From: Sabellastarte sp. h YS-2021
Taxonomy: Eukaryota; Annelida; Polychaeta; Sabellida; Sabellidae
Direction of reading: 5' to 3'
Assembly (NCBI GenBank): GCA_964017235.1
Contig: OZ024936.1
Location: forward strand, 62,547,028 to 62,611,027
Length of the DNA: 64,000 nt
In this document: in pieces, positions 50,671 to 61,260 of the stretch
Layout: the number at the start of each line of letters is the position of its first letter
Numbering within the stretch: the stretch's first letter is position 1
Translations under genes and position numbers: made by a program
Notes under the pieces: generated by a model
What the model was told of the DNA's origin: nothing
What the model saw: the letters and a program-made list of their open reading frames with translations, nothing else
Database searches by the model: none

Positions 50671-51645
50671 TAATTAGGATAGCTGCTCTGCAGAGATACC
50701 CTGAAGATAAAAAATTTCGTCGAAATCGCTCTATGTAGCACGGTTTTCGAAATATTAGCATTTTTGTGTTTTGCAATTTTTGCGCAAAAATTCGAAAATT
50801 CAAAATGGCCGCCATTTTGGACAAGACAAAATTTTTTTGAAAATTGGCATGGCTACTCTCCAGAGATACCCAGTGGGTCAAAAATTTCGTCGAAATCGCT
50901 CTATCTAGCACGGTTTTCGAGATATAAGCATTTTTGTGTTTTGCAATTTTGCGAAAAATTCGAAAATTCAAAATGGCCGCCATTTTTTGTGAGAAATTTT
51001 TTGTTTGAAAATTGGCATGGCTACTCTGCAGAGATACCCTGCGGGTCAAAAATTTCGTCGAAATCGCTCTATCTAGCAGGGTTTTCGAGATATAAGCATT
51101 TTTATGTTTTGTAATTTTTGCGAAAAATTCGAAAATTCAAAATGGCCGCCATGTTTGGCGAGACAAAATTTTTTTCAAAATTGGGATAACTACTCTGCAG
51201 AGATACCCTGTGGGTCAAAAATTTCGTCGAAATCGCTCTATCTAGCATGGTTTTCGAGATATAAGCATTTTTGTGTTTTACAATTTTTGCGAAAATTTCG
51301 AAAATTCAAAATGGCCGCCATTTTTGGCGAGACAAAAATTTTTTGAAAATTGGGAAAAGTACTCCGCAGAGATATCCTGCGGGTCAAAAATTTTGTCGAA
51401 ATCGCTCTATCTAGCACGGTTTTTGAGATATAAGCATTTTTGTGTTTTACAATTTTTGCGAAAATTTCGAAAATTCAAAATGGCCGCCATTTTGGGCGAG
51501 ACAAAAATTTTTTGAAAATTGGGAAAACTACTCCGTAGAGATACCCTGTGGGTCAAAAATTTCGTCGAAATCGCTCTATCTAGCACGGTTTTCGAGATAT
51601 AAGCATTTTTGTGTTTTCCTTATTTGGAAAATTTGTAATGATTAA
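50671..51645 (+). repeat. Gamma array in R4 copy 2, ~6 units
   Basis: Units ~169 bp apart (51104, 51273, 51442) with CGAAATCGCTCTATCTAGCA, GAGATATAAGCATTTTTGTG and AAAATGGCCGCCATTTT. Two more diverged units flank the 133-bp array on the left (48890-49190). Confidence 0.88.
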
Positions 51646-52215
51646 TTAATCATTAATTACTCGGCCATTTCTTGACCAATCAATGCCAAAATCTAAAGAT
51701 TTCCAGATTTTAATAGAATGAATGTATTTGCCAAGTTTCAGGTGAATTGATAAAATTCCTTTCAAGTTATCATCCGGACAAGCTTCCCCATCGAAAAAAG
51801 ACATTTTTGGTCATGTGACCTCTCTGATTGGTTGAAATGTCACTGCAGCATATTCAAAAAAATTCCCCAAGGCTACTGCCTAAACCTGCCAAATTTGAAA
51901 AGAATCTGCCTAACGGTTACAGAGTTATAAGGAAAACAAAATGCGGAGCCGGCGGAGCCGGAAGCTCTCCCATACACAAACAAGCGTCCCTTGCGGGACG
52001 CTTAATTAAACTGATATATGAAACTACAGACAAAAAGTGGCATAGTACCACTGGTATACTCGCATATTTGTCCAAGATCAAAAAGATTACAAGTATATTT
52101 CTTGATCAAATATTTACTATTAATAGAATTGCTTTGTGTATTGGGAGCCCAGGATTAGAAGTCTGCTAGCTGTGGTAAATTTTAAAATCTGGTGATCATA
52201 ACATCCAATCATCTA

Positions 52216-54512
52216 TTCCGTGGAACAAGTTACTCCAGAAACCAGTTTCTGTTAAATCTTTCCTCACGCAAACCAAGAGCGAAAAGTGATTTCTGTTCTT
52301 TGTATTTATGCATGATATGTTTTTGAAGTTCATAGAAGTTTAAAATATGACCCTTTTTGGAACATTTATATATGTATTGTCTTGTCATAGTCAATATGAA
52401 ATTGAGTGGCCAAAATTTGTTATCTGTACTTAAATAACCAAGAATCATAATAGATTCATTAAAATCAAAGGTGACATTTAATTTTCTCAAGATCCATTGC
52501 TTGACATTTTCCCACAGTTCAAGAGACTTTGTGCACCTACAAAACAAATGCTCTATAGTTTCATTATTTTGCGAACACAAACCACAAACACTATTAGTAA
52601 CCAGTTTAACTTTTTTTAAGTAATCTTTTGTTCCTAGAATTTTGAATAATATTCTATATTGAAACCACACAACCTGATTTTCCTCTATACACTTGAAACA
52701 ATTTTTGTAAATTACTGGCCACATGGCTTCAATGTCAAGGTTTTCAAAGTTAGTTTTTAAAATAGGGTCCCAAATTCTTTCACATTGCGGTTTGTCATAC
52801 GTACCAGCTTTGAGGATTTTGTAGTAGCTTTTACACCCTTGATGAGCATGAAGAAAGATTTGAAGATGATATGGAGTAGCTGGCCTTTCAAAATAAAATG
52901 TATTTTAAACTTGGTATTTCTTAATAAAAGACATAACTTTTGCTTTGACGGTGTAATAGTTAAGAATATTAAAGTTACAACCGAAGGTATCTTTTAAGGT
53001 CTCAAAGTTTATCATTGTACCACTCGAGTTGATTATGTCTCCAATTAAATATATCCCTTTATTATACCAATCAGGAAAGTAAGTTTGCTGGTTACATATA
53101 TGTGAATTGTACCAAATTGAACTTGCAAGTATTTCAGAATTTGTTTTTGGTAGTTGTTTTTTACTGAGGCTATGCCAATCTTGCAAAATATTTTTCCAGA
53201 ATTTGTTGGTCAAGGTTTCAGACACCGTAGACACCACTCATTACCAGATTTAAAGAGTTTATCTATATTGTCACAAATTAACTGAAACATATTGTACCAT
53301 TGTGAGTCTGGATTTTTCAAACATCTTTGAATCCAAGTGAGTTTAAGTGCTTTTTCAAATGCATAAATATTAACCATTTTCAATCCTCCTTTCAAGTAGT
53401 CATTACATATGATAGACCTCTTGATTTTGTCTGGTTTATTGTTCCACAGAAACCTGTATAGTTCAGTGTTTAAGTCTTTCAAGAAGTTTTCAGATCTTTC
53501 CAAAGAAGTTAGTAGATGAACGCATTTGGATATCAAATTTGTTTTAATCAATGCTATTTTCCCTAAAGGTGTAAGATTTCTGTTTTTCCATTTGTTTATT
53601 TCAGACCTAATATTCTGTAGTGCATTATTATAATTTAGAGAAGGGATATCATCTAAATTTGTTGAAAATTTTAGACCTAGTGCTGTAAATTCTGTGTTAC
53701 CCCATTCTAAATTGACTGTGACATTCAATTTTTCTTTACAATGCTTTCTACTACCTATCCAGATCACCTTAGTCTTTTGTTTGTTCATTTTTAAACCACT
53801 CAAGTTACCAAAAATTTCCAGTGTATTGAGTACAGATTGTAGAGAGTGCCGAGTTCCATTTAGCATTAAAGTTGTGTCATCCGCAAACTGTGTTAGTTTA
53901 AACTCTTTTTCTTCAATTTTTAGCCCATCAATATCAGGATTCAGAAGAACTAATCTTGTCAAAATTTCTGCACCTAGTAGGAAAAGATAAGATGAAATCG
54001 GGTCTCCTTGACGACACCCTCTTTCAATGTTAATTTCTTCTGATAAAAATCCGCATTGTAAGACATAAGCCTTTATATCTGTATTGAAAAGCTTGACCCA
54101 TTTAATGAAGTTTTGGCTGTAACCAAAAAATGACAATACTTTATATAAGAATTTCCATGATAAAGAATCAAACGCTTTTTCAAAGTCAATACACATTAAG
54201 AGGCCAGGTATTTTATGTGTTTCCGCTATTTCAAGTGCATCATAAATAAGTCTAGTTGAATCACTTATGTATCTGCCTTTCATAAACCCACTTTGACAGT
54301 TGGATATAATTTTATTTAAACTTTCTTTTAGTCTGTCTGCAATTACTCCAGATGCTAGTTTATAAACAACAGACAAGAGAGAAATTGGACGCCAATTCTT
54401 TATAAGTGATCTGTCCTTGTTACCTTTAGGTAAGCATATAATGACAGACTGACGGAGAGTTACTGAGAGTTTCCCTTTTTCAAAGCATCTGTTCAGTGCA
54501 TGTACGACAAAA
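52216..54512 (-). pseudogene. L1/Tx1-like LINE ORF2, minus strand, RT to C-terminus
   Basis: From 54512 leftward: LSVTLRQSVIICLPKGNKDR, NWRPISLLSVVYKLASG, CQSGFMKGRYISDS, MCIDFEKAFDSL, RGCRQGDPIS, TQFADDTTLMLNG, GNLSGLKMNKQKTK, TPLGKIALIKTNL, FLWNNKPDKIK and GGLKMVN form a complete RT and connection region (to 53210) with intact catalytic FADD. A frameshift near 53230 leads to NSEILASSIWYN...IYLIGDIINSS (53237-52905). A further break leads to QYRILFKILGTKDYL and CGLCSQNNETIEHLFCRC (52724-52230). The endonuclease is missing. It is the best-preserved LINE here and the same family as the split plus-strand LINE. Confidence 0.88.
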
Positions 54513-55252
54513 TATTAATACCTCCGCCAAGGAGGTTAAGTTTTTGCTTGGGTTTGTTTGTGGGTTTGTGAGTTTGTTTGTGAACAAGATAACTCAAAAA
54601 CTTATGGACAGATTTTGATGAAATTTTCAGGATATGTCTGAAAACTTAAGGTACAAGAAATGATTACATTTTGGGAGTGATCCAGATCACTATCTGGATC
54701 TTCTGGATCCATGAAATGTAATTTTTAAAGACTGTCACAGATAACTCAAAAAGTTATGGATGGATTTTGATGAAATTTTCAGGAAATGTTCTAAATGGGA
54801 CAAGATTTTGATAAGATTTTGGGAGTGATCTATATAAGTCTGGATCATCTGGATCCAGGCTGCCACATAATATTAGGATGGATTTGGATGATATTTTTAG
54901 GATATGTTAGAAATGGTAAAGGAAGAAGTGGTAAAAGGAAGAAATGATTCAATTTTGCGAGTGATCCGGATCACTATCTGGATCTTCTGGATCCATGAAA
55001 TGTAATTTTTAAAGACAGATAACTCAAAAAGTTATGGATGGATTTTGATGGAATTTTCAGGAAATGTTCTAAATGGGACAAGAAACAAGTGATAGGATTT
55101 TGGAGTGATATGGATCACTGTCTGGATCATCTGGATCCAGGCTTTTTTTAAGGAAGTTATAGTCAGATAGTTTTAGGGTGGATTTTGATGATAGTCCAGG
55201 AATTGAGCTCCCTTGGCGGATGTCTGCGCTCTCCGAGTGCTCTTGTTATTAT
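54513..55252 (-). mobile_element. R6 hairpin-ended element, inverted orientation
   Basis: Read on the minus strand it starts AACAAGAGCACTC-gga-GAGCGC (hairpin with one mismatch, ~55244-55225), then CCGCCAAGG. It ends in the hairpin ACCTCCTTGGCGGAGGT (54536-54520), whose outer arm complements that word. The core has four or five degraded units of roughly 145 bp with AGATAACTCAAAAAGTTATG and ATCTGGATCTTCTGGATCC. Related CCTCCGCCAAGGAGG sequences are, from memory, widespread in marine animal genomes. No gene. Confidence 0.6.
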
Positions 55253-55323
55253 TGTGCACAATATTTTCCACTAGTTATTTTTTACTAATTATGTTCCACT
55301 TTATCTGAAAATAAAATACTCAC

Positions 55324-56583
55324 TTTCTGTCTCTGAGCTCCACGAAGATGACCTTGAACTTTGTCCTGGAGATATTGACCTTGACCTCGTAGAACTCACA
55401 GAAGCAAGAGACACATCACTCCTGATAATTCTCTCTATTACTGGAGACTGTGGTTTTTCATGGATTTTTACTTCTGCTGACAAATTTCGTGAATGATGAC
55501 TCATAAATGTTTTATTTTTGTTACCATCTACTGCTGCTGTTTGGGGTGCACCATTTTTGTCTGTTCCTGATTCACTGTTATCACTACACGCATTTTCATC
55601 CTCTTCATTTAAAAAATCAAACTCAGAATTAATTAACTTTGATATTGTACTTTTTCTAAAGATGTTAGATGAACTGGATCTCATTGAAACAGAGGTACTG
55701 CCATGTTCACCTTTACTTTCACATTTGGAATTTTCACTGAGTTCAGTTTGAACCTCAGGTAATTCACTACTTTTAGAAAGTTGTTCAGCATCATTGTCGG
55801 CAATCTCACCACTTTTAGAATTATTACTGGTCTCTGCATTACCTGCCTTGTCAGACTCTTTGCCAGTTTCTTTTGGAAGCTGATTATCGAGGTTGTTATT
55901 TTGATTGAATTTTACTGATGCTGCAGAATCAGTGTCATTTGAATCACTATCTCCTTCAGACATTGAACTGTCTAAGAAATTAAAGCTTTCACTTACAAAT
56001 AAGGAAATTCTTGTACCATCTGGCATGACAGATTGTCTGCTTGAGTTTCTTTCCACAGCTGCTGGTGGTCTTAATGAATTTCCATGAGCAACTGCAGAAT
56101 CATTGTCATCATTTTGTTGTGGCAACAACATGTGACAGCTTTTCCGTTCAGAGCAAGGAATATGTTCTGTCTTGTTTTGACCTTCCGTTATTTCTTCCTT
56201 ATCAGTTTCTGTCACAACAATCTCTCCTTCAGCATATTGATAACTACTGACAGTATTGGATACCTGTGAGCAAACAGATTCTCTTGATTGACAAACATCC
56301 TCTTCTGCCGAATCATGTGTGCTATTGGAAATGTCATTTTCCACAGAAGTGGCAATATGTTGACTGACATTACTACTACCTTCTTGAATCTCTTCTTTGG
56401 GACTTTTCATTTCATTTGGTTTTGAACTTTCACAATGAGAAACTGCACTTCCTCTTGATGATGCGGATGAAGTTCTAAAGCTCATATTTTGCGCACTGTC
56501 ACTCTGGGCTGATGATGCAGATGATGAAACAGATACCCTCGAATTATCCACTATGGAATGAGAAGCTGAATCACAGACATTAC
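55324..56583 (-). CDS. Host gene, large internal coding exon: serine-rich, probably disordered protein
   Basis: On the minus strand a TTTATTTTATTTTAG acceptor ends at 56584 and the open frame then runs 1260 bp to the donor GTGAGT (55323-55318). The ~420 residues are very rich in Ser, Asp, Glu and Asn with no hydrophobic segment, for example SVSSSASSAQSDSAQNMSFR and RSSSWSSETES. There is also SRSISPGQSSRSSS, an RS/SP-type phosphorylation-prone patch. Composition is unlike the surrounding AT-rich repeats and no stops occur, so this is a selected coding exon. It begins with two bases of a codon, matching the one-base overhang of the exon at 63073-63244. I do not recognise the family. Downstream exons lie further left and were not found. 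Confidence 0.75.
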
Positions 56584-57199
56584 CTAAAATAAAATAAATT
56601 ACCTTCATCAATCATGGGGTCTCAACATCATTTAATTGCATAAATACTCTTCACTTCTTAAAATATAAATAATGATTTTTCTTCTCTATATACAAATACT
56701 TTTGCCCCATTCACACTACAGGCACTTTAACCGCGGTTAAAAGTTTTACTCGGCAGCAGAACTGCCTAACAGGATGTCTCATATCTTCCAAGATTTGGTG
56801 CATTCTGTGTTCCTGGCCATTTCACAACCTCAGCCGTTTCGAAATGGCTAAATTTTCTGAATTACCTTATTTGGTTTCAAAACGGCTTGGCCGTTTCGAA
56901 ACCTAACTGCTCAGAGTTACTTAAGCTATGATCTTCAATAGGGCCTTTGATTTGAAAGGATTTCATGTGCAGGCAGTAAAGTAAGCTTTAAAATTCAATT
57001 GTACCTGTTGTTTTAATATACTGATTGGTTTATGATTGGCCTAAAGACTTGGGGTCATATACTATCAAAAGTATTTAAATGTAAATGCAAATACTTTTCA
57101 ATTTTTCAAATGCAAATACTTTTATTTTCTACAAATGCAAATACTTTTCAAAAGTATTTCAAATACTTATTCAAATACTCCAAGTTTTATATGTTAGCA
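56584..57199. repeat. Intron start region: hairpins and a CAAATACTTTT cluster
   Basis: Hairpin-forming words AGCCGTTTCGAAATGGCT and AAACGGCTTGGCCGTTT lie at about 56830-56905. At 57064-57184 an iteron cluster (CAAATACTTTT, AAAGTATTT) resembles sub-terminal repeats of non-autonomous hAT elements, but I could not find its ends. Confidence 0.4.
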
Positions 57200-58365
57200 T
57201 GATTTACTATGATTTCGCCACACATGATAAGCACTTTTAAGTGTGGCTATTCACGTATGACCTTGAAGGAGGGGCCCAAGGTCAAATCCAACCACACCAG
57301 AAGATTCCCAGTCCATGATTTCCTATATGTTGGTTTACCATCTCAAAGCTCTAGGACCAATAATAAGTGAGTTATAAGCACTTCTAAGTTTGGCTATCCT
57401 CGTTTGACCTTGAAGGAGGGGTCCAAGGTCAAATCTGACCACATCAAAAGATTCCCAGCCCATGATTTCCTATAAGTTGCAATGCCATCCCAAACCTCTA
57501 GCACCAATAATAAGCGAGTTATAAGCACTTTTAAGTTTGGCTATCCTCGTTTGACCTTGAAGGAGGGGCTCAAGGTCAAATCTGACCACACCAGAAGATT
57601 CCCAGCCCATGATTTTCTACAGGTTGGTTTACCATCCCAAATGTCTTGGACCAATAATAAGCGAGTTATAAGCACTTTTAACTTTGGCTATCCTTGTTTG
57701 ACCTTGAAGGAGGGGCCCTAGGTCAAATCCGACCACACCAGAAGATTCCCAGTCCATGATTTCATATAGGTTGGTTTACCATCCCAAACCTCTTGGACCA
57801 ATAATAAGCAAGTTATAAGGACTTTTAACTTTGGCTATCCTTGTATGACCTTGAAGGAGGGGTCCAAGGTCAAATCTGACCACATCAAAAGATTCGCAGC
57901 ACATGATTTCCTATAGGTTGGTTTCACATTGCAAACCTCTAGGACCAATAATAAGGGAGATATAAGCACTTTTAAAGTCTGCTATGTGGGTTACTTTGGT
58001 ACTCCGTGGATGACCTTTAAGAGCTTCAAGGTCAAATGTCTGTAAGGCTGTAGAGGACATATATATCTGTTATACACACCACCTATGAAGACATTCAACC
58101 TTCTACCTATGAGAAACAGCCAGTAGAAAAATGTAGGTCATTTTCAAAGAAATGCCTGCGGCGGCCATTTTGTTTTTTCAGAATGAGGCTAATTTCCTTC
58201 CCAGAGAAGCTTACCCCTCAATGAAGATATCCTGCAAATTTGGTGAACCTAGGTGATGTAGTTTTCCTCTGAGAGCGTTAACGCCGAAAATCTCTCTACG
58301 CGTGGTGGCGGTGTAGCGAACGCTAAACCAAAGTATCCACCGGATGCCTCCGGTGGATACAAATA
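57200..58365 (+). mobile_element. R3 element: alpha array with terminal hairpin
   Basis: About five alpha units (57225-57990) with CAATAATAAGCGAGTTATAA and TTTGACCTTGAAGGAGGGG. Then comes a 3' domain with GGCGGCCATTTTG, AAGATATCCTGCAAATTTGG and CTCTACGCGTGGTGGCGG. It ends in the perfect hairpin TATCCACCGGA-tgcc-TCCGGTGGATA (58334-58359). The 5' terminus is not recognisable. Confidence 0.7.
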
Positions 58366-58403
58366 GCATCTTAAATATTGAGGAGTACACCTTTAAAATA
58401 ACC

Positions 58404-59551
58404 AGGGTTGGGGTCAAATCCTTGAAAAAGGATTTAAATCCAAATCCAAATCCTTTGAATTTTTTCAAATCCAAATCAAATCCAAATCCTTTCTTTTTCA
58501 AAAGGATTTAAATCCAAATCCAAATCCTTTTTGAAAAAGGAATTAAAATCCTTTTGAAAAACATGCTTGAATAAACTATGATGGATGTGTACTATAATAT
58601 CTACTGTACTATAACAGAAGTAACAAATTAATTAATTAGTAACAAATACTGTAAATAATTTGGAATTAAATAAAACGTTAATCTAATTAAAATTTTGTGT
58701 CACAATGTTCCTGTTTATATTTGTTCAAATTTCAAACAAACGTATATATCAAAAATCATATTACTGACCACAAGCATGTATAACAGTAGGCTTATTATAG
58801 AAAACAAGCAGAACTAAAGTGACTTATATAACTCTGTCATGTTTCACTTTCTTTAGACAAAAGCTGAATATACACACCAATAGTTGTCTTAGCAGGTTTA
58901 AAGAGGCTATTGTTAAAGCAGAAATAGTAGCTGTGTAATGTTTGCATTTGGCTTTGAAATTCCCATTCACACCCTAGGGGATGTCAATGTGTTTTTGGAA
59001 TGAATGGGATTAAAAGAAATGAGGCATCTTTTATACACAAACAGACAAGTTAATTGCATTTCCAAAGCCTCTTTCAACTATGCTCCCATTGCTGCTCAAT
59101 GTGGATTTCTATCCTGTTTAAGTTTATTTATGTTTATTAAGTTTATGAAAGCTAAGTGCTATTTCATCAAAGTACTGAGGCTTCTTTCAACTGTACTCCT
59201 TTTCCTACTCACTGTAAACTACAAAGATAATATTACATGTAAAGCAACAATTGTATTTTGTTTGTATAGTTTTGCAGCCTGCATAAGATTACTATAATTT
59301 GTTAACATATTTTATGAAAAGGACAGAGAAGCATTAATACATTAAATATTAAAAATACACACACATTACACTATTAAAATTTAAAGGATTTTAAAAAGCA
59401 GAAGGATTTTGCCCAAAAACAAAAGGATTTAAATCAATTCCAAATCCAAAATCCTTTTTTGGCAAAAGGATTTCAAATCCTTTCAAATCCTTTATAAAAA
59501 GGATTTAAATCCTTCAAATCCAAATCCTCAAAGGATTTGACCCCAACCCTG
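58404..59551. mobile_element. Non-autonomous hAT-type DNA transposon with 8-bp TSD
   Basis: Perfect 19-bp terminal inverted repeats (CAGGGTTGGGGTCAAATCC / GGATTTGACCCCAACCCTG) are flanked by the 8-bp direct repeat AAAATAAC at 58396-58403 and 59552-59559. TIRs starting CAGGG with 8-bp duplications are the hAT hallmark. Sub-terminal regions are filled with GGATTTAAATCC/CAAATCC iterons. The 1148-bp interior has no transposase; one 97-codon frame (59004-59297) resembles nothing. Confidence 0.88.
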
Positions 59552-59724
59552 AAAATAACCATGTGTAATGTCCACCCTTTGAATATTATGAAAGAGTACA
59601 ATTAATACATCGAAGCCTGATTATTAAATTTGGCTCAGAAGGCTACAATAATCTCCCAAAAACAGGGCATTAGCAAAATGGTAAGTAATTTTGAAGATGC
59701 AGCCATGGCAACTGGAACAATGGC
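59552..59724 (+). repeat. R5-like 5' end fragment
   Basis: CATGTGTAATGTCCACCC at 59559-59576 equals the R5 5' end at 13294-13311. The hAT element sits just before it, in or beside its 5' hairpin. Sequence after the shared word is unrelated to the 13.3-kb copy. Confidence 0.5.
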
Positions 59725-60684
59725 AAAATAGCATCAGAGATGCCCGTACCCCACAGCCTGGGAAAATAGCTTTTAACACCATGAGATATAGAAGTAGTGA
59801 AAAAGTACACAGATTGGGATAGTTTCAGAGCAGTGTCAGTGTCCAAATAATGTTTAAGTAGAGAAAATAACATCTAAGAGAAAGAAATTGCATGTAAAGA
59901 TTAAGTATTTAAACAAGACAATTCAGAAAACTAAAAATTATGAAGCTTTAAGACTTCTCCCATTTTGATTTTCATTTGTGTGGTCGACTTATGGTTGGGA
60001 TGTTTTGAATATTACCCATACATACAGATGTAGCAATACATGCTTTTATGTGGAATTGGGGCAAAACCTGTGGCTCACTTGATGCAATATCATCTGTTAC
60101 AATGGGAAGTTGCAAAAGTAAAACAGTTAATGACTTCTAATGACTTTAACAGTGCTTAATCTACACCAAAAGACACCCAAAGGTGCAACAACCAAGATTC
60201 AAGTAAAAAGATATGAGAGATATAAGATAGAAAAATTGTGTCAGATATCCTCATAGAGACATAAAATAGCATCAGATATGCAAGATCAAAGGTCAAATCC
60301 AGGTCACACCATGACGATGCACACATATAACCCTTGACCAATGTCCCTACCAAATATCAACTTCCTACATATTATGGTTTCCAAAATATAGCCCAGACAA
60401 GGCATGAGAGGTCAAGGTCACTACGGCAAGGTCAAAGGTCAAATCAAGGTTACACCATGATGTTTTACATCTACACACCCTAGCCAATGTCCCTACTCAG
60501 TATCAACTTCCTACACCTTACGGTTTCTAAGATATACCCCGGACAAGATTTTATAGGTCAAGGTCACTATGGCAAGGTCAAATCAAGGTCACACCATGAC
60601 GTTGCACACCTACACCCCCTAACGAATGTCCCTACCAAGTATCAACTTACGGTTTCTGAGATACAGCCCGGACAAACTTTTCCC
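59725..60684 (+). mobile_element. R1 element, copy 4, 3'-truncated
   Basis: The 5' end is intact (AAAATAGCATCAGAGATGCC, TACCCCACAGCC), as is the internal AAAATAGCATCAGATATGC (60265) shared with copy 1. About three 146-bp units follow. The sequence stops at CAGCCCGGACAAACTTTTCCC, before the terminal palindrome, and passes into a gamma-like fragment. Confidence 0.72.
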
Positions 60685-61260
60685 ATGCTTTAATTTCTGC
60701 AAGCTGGTGGCTGAAATTTGGAAAGACCTAAACTTTTCAGAGGACATAAAGAAGTAGCCCTTAAAGTCCAAAAGGGTCAAAAATTTGCCTGAAATTGCTC
60801 TATCTTATGGTTTTTGAGATAAACAACACTTTTTATTTAAGCCAAAATTCGAGATGGCAGCCAAGATTCGGAAATTTAAAATTTTTCAGAAATGATAAAG
60901 AATAAACCTATCCAGGGGGTGTCCAAAATTAGACCCAAATAAGTGAAATTTTCCCCCCAAAATTTAAGATGATTTACGCAACAATGAATACCATATCTGA
61001 AAGTAGCTATGGCTCAGCTAAAAGTGTAATAATTTTGCAGATATTTACTTTCCATAAGTTTTTCTAAAATTAATGAAATAACTAAGTAGCTAACTAATAT
61101 TAGTGCAATAGAGGTCCTAAAGATATACCATTTTGTAGGTAAGGAGAAAATAGCTGAAGAACATATTTTTAAAAAATGCCCTAAGTGCAATAGTTTTATA
61201 GTTATAAGTCATTTACTCAAATTAGCTAAAAGTGCTATTATACTCACTTGGCTTTAGGCT
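60685..61260 (+). repeat. Highly diverged gamma-like and beta-like fragments
   Basis: GGTCAAAAATTTGCCTGAAATTGCTCTATC and GAGATGGCAGCCAAGATTCG (60770-60870) recall gamma. GCAATAGTTTTATAG and GTCATTTACTCAAATTAGC (61188-61225) recall beta. They follow the truncated R1 directly. Confidence 0.5.

Larger units (their letters stand above)
48766..52006 (+). mobile_element. R4 hairpin-ended element, copy 2 (full length)
   Basis: The 5' end is AAACTAGAGGATCGCTCGC, hairpin TTTTTGC-ata-GCAAAAA, then AAAGCGTCCCG. The 3' end is a perfect hairpin AAGCGTCCC-ttgc-GGGACGCTT (51982-52003), whose outer arm is the reverse complement of the 5' word. The core is gamma, then a 133-bp array, then gamma again. The 3' domain (51650-51980) has TCATGTGACCTCTCTGATTG and a GCCGGCGGAGCCGG run. 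Confidence 0.8.

Noticed and set aside
59004..59297. 97-codon open frame inside the hAT element
   Set aside because: It has no similarity to a hAT transposase (no DDE/RNase H or dimerisation motifs visible). It is likely chance.
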